Source of the DNA: Catonia carolina | Lineage: Eukaryota; Arthropoda; Insecta; Hemiptera; Achilidae | DNA: 64,000 nucleotides | NCBI GenBank assembly: GCA_035578175.1 | Contig: JAQMRL010000001.1 | Span: forward strand, 431,037,545-431,101,544 | Direction: 5' to 3' | Part shown: one piece after another, positions 21,958-34,396 of the stretch | Layout: every line of letters begins with the position of its first letter | How positions within the stretch are numbered: position 1 is the stretch's first letter | Position numbers and translations under genes: made by a program | The notes under the pieces: generated by a model | What the model saw: the letters and a program-made list of their open reading frames with translations, nothing else | The model's database searches: none | What the model was told of the DNA's origin: nothing

Positions 21958-22211
21958 GTGGTGCTGAATAACGAGACCGAAGTTGTAAAACATTTTATTT
22001 TTATTTTATACAAAATCACTTATTGTCACCTTCAATATAAATTCCTTCTCTATCCCTACAACGCTCCATGCAAATTTTCCATTGTTGGAAACAGTGCTGG
22101 AAGTCATCTCTGTCAGCTCCTTCAGGACACGTGCCGGTTTCTCTTTTACAGCTTCCACAGACTCAAATCTTGTCCCTTTTAATGCAGATTTCACCTCAGG
22201 GAACAGGTAGA
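21958..22211 (-). mobile_element. Inverted duplicate of the mariner 3' end
   Basis: The minus strand repeats the 3' end of the mariner transposase and its 3' UTR (same order as 22619-22860 on the plus strand), including the ALKGTRFESVEAVKEKPARV stretch. The two arms are very similar along about 250 bp and flank a 407-bp centre, giving a fold-back structure. Confidence 0.85.
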
Positions 22212-22862
22212 AGATAATAACATGTGGTGAAACGTGGTATTTTTCTTATGATCCGGAAACGAAGCGCCAATCCAAGCACTGGAATATTCGATTTTTACCG
22301 AGAGTCAAAAGAGCTCGAATGAGCAAGTCAAAATTTAAAGCAATGATGGTTGTTTTTTTTATATCCATGGGATTGTGTACCTTTAATAGGTTCCTGAAGT
22401 TCAAACAATTAATCAATATTACTACCTTGAGGTACTTTTTAAACTACGTCAAAGAGTAAGGAAAAACGCCCCGAAATGTGGAAGTACAAATCATGGGTTC
22501 TTCACCAAGACAATGCGCCAGCTCATTCCGCGTTATCTGTCAAGAGGTTCCTAGCCAAGTACAGAATCTTAGTGTTAGAAGATCCACCTTATTCACCAGA
22601 TCTTGCACCATGTAACTTCTACCTGTTCCTTAAGGTAAAATCTGCATTAAAAGGGACAAGATTTGAGTCTGTGGAAGCTGTAAAAGAGAAACCGGCACGT
22701 GTCCTGAAGGAGCTGACAGAGATGACTTCCAGCACTGTTTCCAACAATGGAAAATTTGCATGGAGCGTTGTAGGGATAGAGAAGGAGTGTATATTGAAGG
22801 TGACAATAAGTGATTATGTATAAAATAAAAATAAAATTTTTTCAACGTCAGTTTCGTTATTT
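22212..22862 (+). pseudogene. mariner transposase relic, C-terminal half
   Basis: Reads CGETWYFSYDPETKRQS, where the family has an acidic catalytic residue before E-[ST]-W that is not seen here. Then, after stops, 22476-22823 encodes SWVLHQDNAPAHSALSVKRF with the second catalytic Asp, and PPYSPDLAPCNFYLF, where the third catalytic Asp (usually C/S-D) is Asn. The ALKGTRFESVEAVKEK tail is typical of insect mariners. A frameshift at the TEMTSS region leaves the normal frame (DFQHCFQQWK-like). The right end, TTTCGTTATTTAGTAGCCAA, resembles a mariner inverted repeat. Inactive. Confidence 0.88.
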
Positions 22863-23075
22863 AGTAGCCAACATCGTATTTTCCTACAGTTACTGGTTTA
22901 GTGATTTCCGTATTTTTAAGTCAAACTGAGGTTGATTGGTTGATTTTTAGTAATTCACTCATGATTAAAATTAGATTATTTTTTTAACTGGTTTGCTAAT
23001 GAATAGGCCTATATTATTTTTTATATTTTTTCCATTATCAAGAGAAAGTCAAGTGAGTGCCTCACACCAGATTTA
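22863..23075 (+). mobile_element. TIR-930 relic, part right of the mariner insertion
   Basis: Continues TIR-930 from GTGATTTCCGTATTTTTAAG through TCACTCATGATTAAAAT to the right end CAAGAGAAAGTCAAGTGAGT and the CTCACACCAGATTT terminus. Confidence 0.85.
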
Positions 23076-26000
23076 TTTATCAGTTTTGATAAATAAAGTT
23101 CTGTAAGGCCTGAAAAATAAATCCAGTCTAATTTGGCCTTGGTAAAATCTTAGAATGAAAACTTGTTTTAAGTATGAGTAAGTGGCAACTAAAAAAAATA
23201 AAGTTTATACGCAAACGTATTCCATTGTCTAAAGGTGATACTTGAAGCCTTAATTTTTTTTTAATCAACTGCGAAAATTTGAACTGGAAAATTACTGTTA
23301 TGTCATTCACTTTGAAACGTCTGTATAGTTACAAAATTTAATAATGAAACCGTTTAAGTAGTTTTTGTAAAATTTAAGGAGTTAATTTAAAATACACTTA
23401 ACTGATAACTTATATTTTTGTATTATGTTTGTTAATAAATAAGATATATTTTGGTATAAAAGTTAATTTACTGGATGCGTTTCAAATACTTCATTCAAAT
23501 ATCCAATTAAAGTCAAACAAATAAATAATAATTTTGTAAATTTTATAATACAGTATTCAATTATTTTAGGTGTACATAACTTCCGGCAATACTAATTGGC
23601 AAATTAATTGGTTTCAGTTACAATATTAGATATACGGGATATCCAATATTGGTCGCTAGTCGTTTCAAATGCCGTTGGTATTTGTATTGTAATTGGTTTG
23701 TTATTGTCACGAGTGCCCTCTGATTTGAACCGATCTGATTCAAAAGTTATTGACCTGTTTAAATAACAAGTAACTAGTTGAATTCTTACTTTATCCATAT
23801 AATTTAATAACAGTTACGACTTATACGAGATTTAAGCTACAATCCCTCACTAATTAATGTCTTCAAACCTTCACTATATAAGCATAGTCATTTATGTACG
23901 AATAATAATTTATTTAAATATATTAATATGTTATGTATCTTCAATTTATTCTTGAAAAAAATCTAATATAATAAAAATAAGCATATTTCATATTTCATAA
24001 ATCTTTTTTGGGCCGACAATTGGAAGTTATTTGAGCTCCTGTTTCTAGTATTAGCTCAAAATTACCGAGAAACTCATTGAGATTTTCCATGTAGTAATTT
24101 ATTAGTTTTGAATTTTTGTGGCTTTTAATTACCTCCTATTTACAGTGTAAATAAATTTAAAAACGTTGTTAATGAAAAAGGAATGAATAAACTTTTTAAT
24201 ATTTGATATTCATTTTCTATAATAATAATTCATGTTCGGAAATATTGAACAGAATGTAGCCTACAGTTTCTGTTTCAAAATATCACTTTATATGCTATCG
24301 AAAGGTTGAAAAGTTTTGTAATTCAAGAGTTGAAAGTAACTCCGGAATTATCGGCCCGAAGTAGAAGGAAAATTTTGGGATGGTCTTTTTTTTTAAGGAT
24401 GGTGATGGTTAAAGCTGAGGGGGTGGCGTAGAATTGGTTGCGGAATGACATCAGTGCTTTCCGTCGGCCGACCTTATTATCAGCCTAACGAGATATTTCT
24501 CCAGCGGTTATAAGGTAAAGACGTGACCTCATCACTTTACTTCATATCTATGGGCCGTGCAGTCTGCACAACATCATTTTTGAATAAATTAAATTTTTAC
24601 CGTCCTAAATCGTCACGCTAAAAAGAAGTTTCTTTTTGTCAAGTTGTTGCGACCGCTTGTATTAAAATATAAAGATATTTTACGAAATTCATTTTCTGAA
24701 AGGCAAAAAATGAATATTTTCGTTAGAAACTTAAATAATTTAATAAATCCTTTTGCGTTACTTTGAGCTCATAATTGGGGGTCGTATCGTTACCTTCAAC
24801 TCTAGATATCTGTGAAAAGAGAAAAAAAATGCAAAATGTTTGTATAGGCTAACACTTTTGCAGGTTTGTATGTTATTGAATATGTAAATAGAAACTGACG
24901 AGGTTAAGTTATTCAAAATTTAATTTTATGCTCTGTTAATTATCAGTATGTGTTTTTAAACGTGAAAATTCTTTTAAATTTAAAAATTTTAGTTTTCTGT
25001 AAATGTATATTTCATTTTCTACCGTTTTACTTGTCCGTTCTGAACTTAAAAAAAAATTTAAAAGAATTATTAATTTTCTGTAATAAATTTTGTTCATTCT
25101 GAACTTTATTGGTTATTATAATATTACTAAACCATATATATTATATACTCAATTATATACTTAATTATATATTATATTTATAATAATTGTTAAATTTATT
25201 AAAAAATTAAACTTTGTAGCAATAGGATGCTGTACGCGTATTTTCTTATTGGATAACAATGTCTAAATAGATTTTAGTTTGTGGTTTGGTAATGATATAA
25301 GCTGATTATGATGAAAAAATGCGAGAACTGATAGGGAATCGAATCTAATTTCGTTGACAAGAAGAAGTCAGTTGAAGTAATCACTATGGCAACGGATAGG
25401 CAAAAACAGAAAAAATATACAAAACAAAGTCATCTGATTGTATCACACTTTTGGTTGTCGCTAGATTACAAAAAATGGTACAATCAGTATGTTTTATAAC
25501 TTAGACCTAATTTTGTTAATATTTTAAAAATTTTGTATTATTATCAGGAAATTTTTTAAAATTTCTTATCAGTTTGGTTGCTTCATGCTGATTTTTCTGC
25601 GTGAATTCGGTTAGGACTACCAGAATCTATCTTCTGAATATGACTGTCAGGTTTACAAAGTTGCTCGCCTGACCGACGTAATTTTAAATTCACAGCAACT
25701 TTCTGTCGCTTGACTGATTACACTGGCCAGTAGATCTGGTGGTTACAAAATTATTAATTTTAGCCTCCGTTTTTTTAATATAGATAAATAAATACAAGCA
25801 ATTATTTATTAAGATTAGAATTGTAAAATTTATCATATTCTGAAAAATGTATTTCCGGAAGTCACATACTGGGAAAGATTGGCTTAGGGATCGTTTCTAT
25901 ATCTAGAAAAGCACAAAGAGAGATTGTCAGAAAAGCTCAAAGAGGATTTTTTGAAATTCACAAAAACTTAAAAAATGAAATATTAAACGAGATTTTGAAA

Positions 26001-26154
26001 ACTAAATAACACGAACGTAATAAACGAAATTGCTACATATATTTTATTGCTAAGCGGTTTAACACGTACTTATTTCTGAAGTTGTAACCGGTCAAATTTT
26101 ATCATTCTTGCAGTGATTGGTCATTTTAACGTGCTGATAAGTCAAAAAGTGCTT
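23076..26154. other. Unassigned AT-rich sequence
   Basis: About 3 kb with no coding block or repeat I could place. GC-richer patches at 24400-24560 and 25600-25740 have no frame of note. Confidence 0.4.
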
Positions 26155-26345
26155 CTTCTTCTCGTTTTTTTAGATGCCTATCCGTTCCGAATGTTGGCGA
26201 CCATCATAGCAATTCTTATTTAGTTCGTTGTAATGCAAAGTAGCTCTGAGCTTTCACTAAACCAAGTTCTCAAATTTCCAAGCTACTACACCCTTCTTCT
26301 GTCAGGTCCTCGTTTCTCTTGTATTTTTCCCTGCAAAATGGCTTG
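26155..26345 (-). mobile_element. LINE 3' end fragment
   Basis: GATGCCTATCCGTTCCGAAT then GTTGGCGACCATCATAGCAA parallels 7400-7450, the last codons and tail of the LINE at 7396, again ending in a GAAGAAG-type tail on the minus strand. Confidence 0.65.
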
Positions 26346-26449
26346 TAGTAAATAATATCGTGATTTATATCACATGATATGTCCAAACTAGTGGAGTTTC
26401 CCGCACTTGATGGTGAAAATGAGTTCCATGTACTTAAGTTCTATAAATC

Positions 26450-26850
26450 TGGGCAGCTTATAAATTTTTTAAAAATAAGTTTTGAATCTGTTAATGACCA
26501 CCTTTATCCAGCGATCGCCCCTATTTTTAAGGGTTCCCTACGGTTCTCTCTACGTACCCTCTCTCAACTTATGCCTTCATTTATCCTGACCCGAATATCT
26601 TCTAGAAGTCCTCTTCTCTCTAAGCTCTCATTCATCTCAGCTGTTAAGGACGTCTGGAACCTGCCTCTCTTATCTTTACATTAGACTTCCGATATCCGAT
26701 CTATCAATTTCCCTACGTTCGTTTTTCTCACATACTCATACCATTTCAATCTCTTTGCTTCAACTAGGGTTCTCCACTCACTTCTCCTTTCTATTTCCTC
26801 ATTGGTAAATTGGTCCATTCTTCTCAGCCCACAGCTTTACCTCTTTGACT
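26450..26850 (-). pseudogene. LINE reverse-transcriptase C-terminal relic
   Basis: Minus strand reads RMDQFTNEEIERRSEWRTLV, then EAKRLKWYEYVRKTNVGKLI and RGLLEDIRVRINEG, following the order of a LINE C-terminus ('RxDxxTNEEVxxR ... RxxWxGHxxR'). Stops present. Confidence 0.6.
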
Positions 26851-27329
26851 GAACAAAAGATTATAAGCAGCTTATGATAAATCAAACGATAAAACCCTTA
26901 ACGTTATCACTGTGAAATTCTGTTCCACTTATATTGATATCACATACGGTTTATTGGGTGAATTTATTCCAGGTAGTACAATCAATTCTACAAAACATAT
27001 CGTCAAATTCTATTAGTTCAAGATATAAACAGATTATTATACCAAAAATTTTAAAAATACATAAATTAAGAATAGACCTCTTAATATAACCCTTTAAAAA
27101 TTACTTTTCTAAATGTTTGAGTAGTGACCAAATATTCTTATTATTGTTTCGTTTTGCGAATAGTAAAATTATATCAATGGAATACTCAGCTTAAGTTCAT
27201 CAATATCATTTAATTTATTATTCGTTTATTGTTTGTTAAAAAAATTGGGTTAATTTGTTAAAATTTGTTAAAAAACTCTTCATTGTTTATTAAATACAAT
27301 ATTCTCCCCTTACCCTCTCCTTATATATA

Positions 27330-27860
27330 TATGAAATTTTGAAATTTGCGAAAAGGAATACTGTGTCATTTACAAAAAATAAGTTCAATCATAATTATGA
27401 AACTCAACACAATGATGACTTCAGAATTGAAAAATATAGAACTTCAAAGTTCTTGAAAGGAATTCACTACAATCCCGTTCGGTTTTTCAACAGATTACCT
27501 TCTTAAATAAGACTCCTTAATTTAAAAAACTTTGATCAGGAAGTAAAAGGTTTTTTAACAAAACATGCATTTTATTCTGATCAGGAGTTCTTAAATTACC
27601 TTACAATGAATGATCTTTAAATGTAATGTGTGTAGAATTTAGAATTATGAAACATTTTTAGTATAAATAAATAACAAAATTCCGATGTAAGCTACAATTA
27701 AGTAGTAATTTAATTAGTTATTTTTGTTTTGTTTTAGTTAGCACTTAATTTAAAAAAAAATATTGTTTGTTAAAATAGATTTAAAAGTACGTATAACTAA
27801 CTGTATCAGACTATGCCTATTCCTTTTTTGGTAAATGACAAATAAAGATTTATTTATTTT
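27330..27860 (+). pseudogene. LINE C-terminal end with AAATAAAG-type tail
   Basis: Frame encodes HNYETQHNDDFRIEKYRTSK then GIHYNPVRFFNRLPS, a stop, then LLNLKNFDQEVKGFLTKHAF and YSDQEFLNYL. This is the 'HxYxTR ... GxxxYNxLP ... FKxxLKxxLLxxxFYSxEEF' ending of CR1/Jockey-group polyproteins. The copy ends in ACAAATAAAGATTTATTTAT, typical of these elements' 3' termini. Confidence 0.75.
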
Positions 27861-28584
27861 ATATTGTACAGTTTCAGTTAAATATTTAGAGTTACAAAAT
27901 CATTGTCTATTGTTATAAAAGTAGGAAAAGAGTAAGCCAAAACTATTGCTATGAAAACTTTCCTCGGCTAATTTGTATTACTGTATTTTGTAAAATAGCA
28001 AAGCCAATATAATTTTAGATCTATTACAGTTCATTTATTTTAATACTTAACTATGAATTGAAATCGTTAAATAGGTGAATATAATTAAAACTGGTGAAAC
28101 CCATTGTACTTTTCAGTATACAGTATATTTATGTAGTACCATCTAATTTATAAAAAATAAAAATCAAGTGGTTTCAATGTGACGAAAACGCTATTCAGTA
28201 CCCAGACAGACAAAGTGTAATTGTTGAGTCATATTTTTGTTGCATCATGAATAAAACTGGAAACCAACACCACAGATGATGTATTAGTACGATGCATGCA
28301 TCTGACATCTGGTGTCAGGTTTTTTTACGTATCATCACAACAAACTTCTATTTACCCAGCTCTTTGCCATTCATCATGAATATTTTTGTTTGTTAGTTTA
28401 CTATTATTGTTGTTTTTTATTAGGTATTTAATTATATTCACTCATACAGAACAATGCTCTATCTCTCTTCTTTATTTTATAAAATATTAACAAAGAAACA
28501 ATGAGTAACCTAGGTCTACTTAATACAAATCAGTAATCTATTCTTAAAATCATTTACATTTTTAAACACTTTGTTTAGAAATTA

Positions 28585-28645
28585 CAGTAAGCTCTCGACT
28601 TACGCGAAGTCGACTTACGCGAATTTACGTTAGCGTAATTTTGTT
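28585..28645 (+). mobile_element. pogo/Tigger-like terminal repeat, left end only
   Basis: TA then CAGTAAGCTCTCGACTTACG, with the CGACTTACGCGAA motif repeated directly 15 bp later. Repeated 'CTTACGCGAA' after CAGT is the arrangement of pogo-type termini. The rest is lost against the R380 copy. Confidence 0.5.
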
Positions 28646-28675
28646 TTACTACATAATAATATGCCCATATCAGAC

Positions 28676-29050
28676 AGTTGGAGTGTCAAATTATTTACAC
28701 TCAATGTGTTAGTTACAGGGCTAAAATAAATAGTTCTGTTTCTTATCACATGGTCAGCCAATTAAATGACTGAATCATTAAAGAACAGAAGAGGTAGAGG
28801 TGTAAAAGACACTAATCAGAGTTATCTCGTCTGAAAGTAATGGATTTAATTATACAGCCAGACCCTGTGGTGAATGAAGTCAAAGTGTCATTTGCAGAGT
28901 GGAAGATATGCTTTTCAGGGGCCTGGCATGCTGATAAGTGTACTTTCCCACTCAGTAAGGAAGGGAGGGTAAACCACCTCACTCCTCGATTTACATAGTA
29001 AAAGCTCTACAGGTTCAAACCAGCCTTTCGGCTGATGACCTAAACACCAA
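28676..29050 (+). repeat. R380 repeat, copy B
   Basis: All R380 landmarks are present in order, ending AGGTTCAAACCAGCCTTTCG and GCTGATGACCTAAACACC. Faces copy C across ~210 bp. Confidence 0.88.
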
Positions 29051-29261
29051 CAACCCATAATAATACTGTATAGGTAACGCAATATAAGTTGACGACCGTC
29101 AGCGAGAGTAAGACTGCACTATACGGGGGTGGAAGTGCTACTATTATGTGAACAAATGTAACATTGGATGGAGACAAAGATTGGATGGATATATTGGTCT
29201 CCTCTTTTAATGGCAGTTTGTTGAATTATTGAGATACTGCTAAATTATATAATAGTATCTA

Positions 29262-29652
29262 GTTGTTGTTTAGGTCATCAGCCAAAAGGCTGGTTTGAAC
29301 CTCTAGAGGTTATACTAAGTAAAACGAGGAGTGAGGTGGTTTACCATTGCCTTCCTTACTGAGTGGAAAAGTACGCTTATCAGCATGCCAACCCCTCTGA
29401 AAAGCACATATTTTCCACTCTGCAAATGACACCTACACTTCATTCACCACAGGGTCTGGCTGTATAATGAAATTCATTACTTTCAGATAAGATAACTATG
29501 ATTAGTGTCTTTTACACCTCTACCTCTTCTGTTCTTAAATGATTCAGTCATTAATTGGCTGTTTATGTGATAAGAAATAGAACTATTTATTTTAGCCCTG
29601 CAACTAACAGATCGAGTGTAAATAATTCGACACTCCACCTGAGTATCTAGTA
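29262..29652 (-). repeat. R380 repeat, copy C (inverted)
   Basis: Reverse-oriented R380 copy: GTTTAGGTCATCAGCCAAAA at its low-coordinate end, CCTCTAGAGGTT palindrome, and the TGGCTGTATAATGAAATTCA block. Its minus-strand frame stays open for 70 codons (29483-29695) through the reading frame shared with copy E. Confidence 0.88.
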
Positions 29653-30764
29653 AGACCCTATAATATAATGTAAAAATATTTGTGTAATAAAACAAGTTTC
29701 TGTTTATACGATACGTCTAGTTGACAAATAAAATATAAAAAAGTATTAAATTTAAATGTATCAAAAATTTATAAAATAATAAAATATGTCGTGTATTGGA
29801 GCGGTGAAATATGCAGAATATGCAGATGTTAAATTAAATGTTAAAAACTAATACAAAAACATAAAATTTATAAATAAATTAAATAATATGTTAATATACG
29901 ATTTAAGTAAATAAAATTACAAGAATTTAATTTTTTTACATAAAAACTAAAATATATAAATGGAATATTATGTTAAAGATAACATTAAATTTGACTTTTA
30001 CTACGGTCAACCTAAACAATTCTTTCTACAAAAATGTATACCAACTACTTTTAACAACAAACATCCTGTTATAATTACTAACTATAAATAATATTTTAGT
30101 TATTAAATTTCATAAATAATTTGTGTACAAACAACCAGTGTTACTAAGAGTAATAATACTAATAATAATAACAATAATAATACACAACTAGCTTACAAGC
30201 TTAAACTATTGGACAAGCAGTAATAATTAATTGCGTTGGGTTTTGTGGGTAGGAGAGTAAAGGCTTGACCCAAATAATACCAACGTACTACCTGACTACC
30301 CTATAAATTAAGCTTGTAGTGTTCTCGAATATTTTGTAGTTTGTTTTGTTATTGCATTTAGTACCAGTAACATTTTAAATTTAATTTAAAATATAAAATT
30401 GAAGCGGTAATTTAATTTGATTTATAAATGGTAGTACTCTGATAATATTAGGACAAAGCGATAACTACAGATTGTAAAATTGTTTGAATAGATACAATAA
30501 ATTTAAGATAATTGAGTTGATATAATACTGTTTAATGTTTATTTGTTTTATTAAATTTGCAAACGTCCAATTACAATTCAACTTACAAAATGGATTAAAA
30601 TATTTACTGAAGGATTGACGATACTGAAATACAGATGGAAATAGTTTAGTCGCAAGAGGTGGAACACCTTTTTTGTTTAGTGACAGGTGAAATAGTTTAG
30701 TTTAGTGACAGGTGAAATAGTTTAGTTTAGTGACATTCTTAAGGAATATTTAAAATCTCATTTA
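29653..30764. other. Unassigned AT-rich sequence
   Basis: Includes an AATAAT microsatellite near 30150 and a short direct repeat of GTGACAGGTGAAATAGTTTA at about 30678-30725. Confidence 0.5.
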
Positions 30765-30769
30765 TTTTT

Positions 30770-31107
30770 TTCCTATATATATCAATATAGGAAAGGAAAG
30801 TAGCTTATTGTTTTCATGTCGATTTTTCGAAATCGAGTTTTTACCGGAAATATATATTTTCAGGCCCACTGGACCAAAAAAAATCTTATTTTACCGATTA
30901 GTCTGTTGTATGTGAGCAAAATATCTGAAAAAAAACGGAAGAGGTCGATGTTGAATCTTGGAACTTAAGTCAGGTACCACTAGGGGACCCCACACAATTT
31001 TCATTAAAATCGGTCGGCTGGAAATAGTAGTAGGCTATCCGTGGAATTTGTTACTTTTTAGGGGGTTTTCCCGAAATTGGCTCCAACGATTAAAAAAAAA
31101 ATCGTTT
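30770..31107 (+). mobile_element. TIR-930 element, left part
   Basis: Contains TTGTTTTCATGTCGATTTTT then CGAAATCGAG, the ATCGGTCGGCTGGAAATAGT block and the AAAAAAATCG block. It breaks where the LINE coding block begins at about 31108. Confidence 0.82.
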
Positions 31108-31830
31108 AAAAATGATTTGTGGATTGTGCAAGAGAGTGAGGATAAGCTTCAGAGATCGGGATGTGTTTTAAATAAATTATGTAAAAAATATAATTTCAAC
31201 GTTTCCGTAAAAATGGCAAAGGTAATTGCATTTACTAGTAAATATAATATGTCTAAAATTGTTGTAGATGACGTAGAGTTCGAGCAAGTATCACTATGCA
31301 ATTATTCAGTTTGTGATATCGGGTCAAGAATTGCAAATAGAGAAGAACGTTGGCAAATTCCAAGCAGTGTGCAGCAATATTAGCAGAACCATAGGAAGAA
31401 AAACAAAAACAAACTCAGATAAAGTTTTACAAGGTGATGGCTTCCCCCGTCCCACTCTATGAAACGAGTCGTGGATTAGTACCAGATCACGAGAGAGTAG
31501 CGTACAGATGCAGAGATGCGATTCCTTTGAAGAACAAAGGATTGCAGTCATAGGGACCAACTTAGAAATGAGGGCATAAGAACAGAACTGGAACTTTACG
31601 ACCTAAATGGGAACATTACAGAATATCGAAATCGATGGAGGGAGCACGTGGAGAGAATGTCCGAGGGAAGGATCCCCTCAGTGTTTTGCAATACAGACAA
31701 GTGGGCAGAAGAGATGTTGGAAGGCCGCGTAAAGATGGCAGTAATTCAGTAAAACAGTTCGTCACTGTTGTGAGTTGGAACAGGCGGAAGTCTCACTCTT
31801 GGTTGTGAGAAGAAGAACAAGAAGAAGAAG
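31108..31830 (+). pseudogene. 5'-truncated LINE reverse transcriptase with GAA tail
   Basis: Begins at the palm motif position, reading FKNDLWIVQESEDKLQRSG where an active element has F/Y-A-D-D, so the catalytic pair is damaged. It continues with LNKLCKKYNFNVSVKMAKVI and SKIVVDDVEFEQVSLCNYSV (open to 31383), then in a second frame KFYKVMASPVPLYETSRGLV, and LYDLNGNITEYRNRWREHVE with RMSEGRIPS. It ends in a GAAGAAGAACAAGAAGAAG tail. Frameshifts separate the parts. Confidence 0.85.
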
Positions 31831-32984
31831 AAGAAGGTTATCTAATGATCCAATACAGTATGTTGGACTCTACAAGTCAAAAATAGTCCAAAAAATATAG
31901 CTGTTTTTAAATTACGGTAACGCTATTCATGCATGAAATATTAACAAAAAGGTTACGCGGAGCTACAATCATGATAATTGTTTACTGTTTTTTCTCGTTG
32001 AAATTTATTTTTGTTCTTAAATCACAATTTAACAGCACTCTCCACAATCTTGTTTAAGTTTTATAAAAGTTTTAAGTAGAAATTTTAAAATAAATGAAAG
32101 TTGTCATATTCAGTTTTTTGAAATTATTTGTATTTTTTACTTTTATGAGTACGAATTATAATCAGAACTTTTCAATTGAATTCTAGTTTCTATTATTGTA
32201 AAATTTACCTTAATACTTAGTAAATTTTTTTACTATTTTTAACTAGTTATTTCTTTACTTGTAATAGCTTTTCTTTTTACAATAACAAATCTACTGTAAA
32301 GGAAAACCAATCAATAATGTTCACAATAAAAAACAAAAGTAAAAAATAACAAAATATACAAGTCCTGAATGATCTGGGGTCCGTCAGTTTTCCCAGCGTC
32401 GTGTATGACTCACTCCCCCCAGTTGGTAGTTGTCCCCATGTTCCTATGCATAATCACTCCACTACGGTGAAAAGAGCCGCCATTTTAAATAAAATTAATA
32501 AACACTCAGAAGATAAAAAGGCCGGTGATTATGCCAAACTCTACCCTTTCCGTCTCCCCTGAAATCATAAACTAACCTCTACCTTAAATTATACCTTTAG
32601 TCCACGTTCAGTAAAATGCATGCCTTCCCCTCACCAAGATAATAGGCCTCCCACAAAACTGAAAAAAGGCCACTGAAAAATAAAATAAAAGAGCCGCTCT
32701 TAAACCCACTTGTCCCTTAATTTAAACTTTCCACAAATAACTTCTAAAAATAAATTACCTCCTTTCAAGTCCCAGTTCCAATGTCCCACGAACCAGAATC
32801 CTATTTCCTATTTAAACTATAAAATTCCCCCTAAATTTCTTGAGGTTGCAATTATTCTGTTATATTGTTCCCCGAGCGACCAGGTGTTCCTTAACACGAT
32901 GTCGCCATCATAGGGCTTCTTAGCCCTCTCAACCAGGATTCAGGATTCAGGATTCAAAATATACTATTGTTTACAATTAGTCAA
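31831..32984. other. Unassigned region with a C-rich patch
   Basis: AT-rich to 32340, then a pyrimidine-leaning, GC-richer patch (32380-32960) ending in three direct copies of CAGGATT (32934-32957). No domain recognised. Confidence 0.4.
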
Positions 32985-33037
32985 TTACTAGAAATCGAAT
33001 TTTTACCGAAAATACAATAAAACCATGTTTTAACCGA

Positions 33038-33074
<37 letters not shown>

Positions 33075-33405
33075 ACGCACGCACGCGTTTGTGCGTGAAC
33101 AAAACATCCAAAGAATAAAAAGCATATGAAGTTGAAACTTGGTACTGTAAGTTAGGTGCTACAAGAAAAGGTAAAACGAACGTTTTCATGAAAATCCTTC
33201 AACTGTAAGTATAGTTCATTGGTGCGATTTTTAACTTTTTGCAACATTCTCAAAAATGGCTTCTAAGATTTTTAAATCACGTTATTTGCTACATTTTTTA
33301 TGCTCTACATGATAGTGATAGGGCAAGTGCGATGGGTGATAAAATTCTAGGGGGACTGTGCTCTTAAAGTACATAGTTTTTTTTTTAAGTTTGCGGCCGT
33401 AATCA
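32985..33405 (+). mobile_element. TIR-930 element, internal left part with TG microsatellite
   Basis: CTAGAAATCGAATTTTTACC, a long TG/CACG run (33042-33090), GAACGTTTTCATGAAAATCC, the TTTTTATGCTCTACATGATA block and TTTGCGGCCGTAAT. Termini lost. Confidence 0.82.
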
Positions 33406-33514
33406 AGTTTTTAGCCTTATATTGTTCATTTTATTTATTTTTTTATGTGATTGTTTTAAATCGTGTTTAAATATTTTTTATGTAGGAAATATCTTTCATT
33501 TTTCTTGGTGTAAA

Positions 33515-33660
33515 GTTTAGCGCAACTGGCTTCTACGCCGGGGTCCGGGTTCGATTCCCGGTCAGGTCAGGCATTTCTTCATCACTCATTTTCATATATC
33601 ATCATCCCCCCACAGTCTGCATTAGCAAAATTTGCAAAAGAGTCAGGCGTAGAACAAACA
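33515..33660 (+). mobile_element. tRNA-derived SINE, family 4
   Basis: Consensus B box GGTTCGATTCC at 33548-33558 inside GGGTCCGGGTTCGATTCCCG, with GTTTAGCGCAACTGG upstream as a degraded A box. The body downstream is unrelated to the other SINEs here. Confidence 0.65.
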
Positions 33661-33889
33661 AAAAATCATTTTTCTTTTTCTTCCTTTATGCGATTGTTCA
33701 ATTGAAATGGCATTTTACTATATAAATGACGATAAAATGTTACTGTTAAAAATTTGTAAATGAGTTTTAAGTTGCTGTATAAGGTGTATAGAGAATCATG
33801 GTGGACATTTTGAACATCTGCTATAACATTTTCAAGGTAATATATAATGTACAGTTCATATAATAAATTTGTTTTTTTTTTGTCTGCAG

Positions 33890-33975
33890 GTTTCTTATTC
33901 CATTAACCTTTCTTCCGACTTCCGTAAATATTGGGGCTCACATATGGGCCGCCCTGTGTGTAATAATTATCAATT
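33890..33975 (+). CDS. Very tentative terminal exon
   Basis: A strong acceptor (TTTTTTTTTTGTCTGCAG) precedes a GC-richer block reading FLIPLTFLPTSVNIGAHIWA then ALCVIIIN and a stop, hydrophobic and membrane-like. A second frame is also open into a GTA microsatellite. No homology recognised; could be chance. Confidence 0.15.
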
Positions 33976-34028
33976 AAAAATAAGTCATGAAGCGGTTATT
34001 TTAAGCAATAATACTAATAATATAATAG

Positions 34029-34031
34029 CAA

Positions 34032-34075
<44 letters not shown>

Positions 34076-34076
34076 T
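34029..34076 (+). repeat. GTA/TAG microsatellite
   Basis: About fifteen uninterrupted AGT units; it creates a poly-valine stretch in one frame. Confidence 0.95.
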
Positions 34077-34339
34077 TGGTAGTTATAATGATTTTAATTA
34101 CTAATTGTTAAAATAAAATTTTCGTATAGGCTAATAAATAATATAACTCATATCGTTGGTATCAAAAGCTATGACTGCGGCTCTCCCTCGGGGGACAAGT
34201 TATCTTTCCTTAGCTGGGAAATACAGCTATATGTAGAATTATAAAACTTAGATTAGGATTAATGTATTCAAATATTACTTGTTTACGTAAAAAATAAGTA
34301 AATACAGTATATAATTGTATAAATAAATAAACTTGTATG

Positions 34340-34396
34340 TATTTTAGGGCAAATGCGTACACATTTTCAGGCTCCTGAACTTAAAAGAAAACATTT
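34340..34396 (+). mobile_element. TIR-930 piece left of the LTR element
   Basis: GCGTACACATTTTCAGGCTC then CTGAACTTAAAAGAAAACAT matches the left third of TIR-930. The match resumes at 36770 with TTTTACCGATTGGTGTGTG. Confidence 0.75.

Noticed and set aside
33869..34111. 80-codon frame ending in poly-Val
   Set aside because: The C-terminal half is a translated GTA microsatellite; only the preceding acceptor-linked block was kept, at low confidence.
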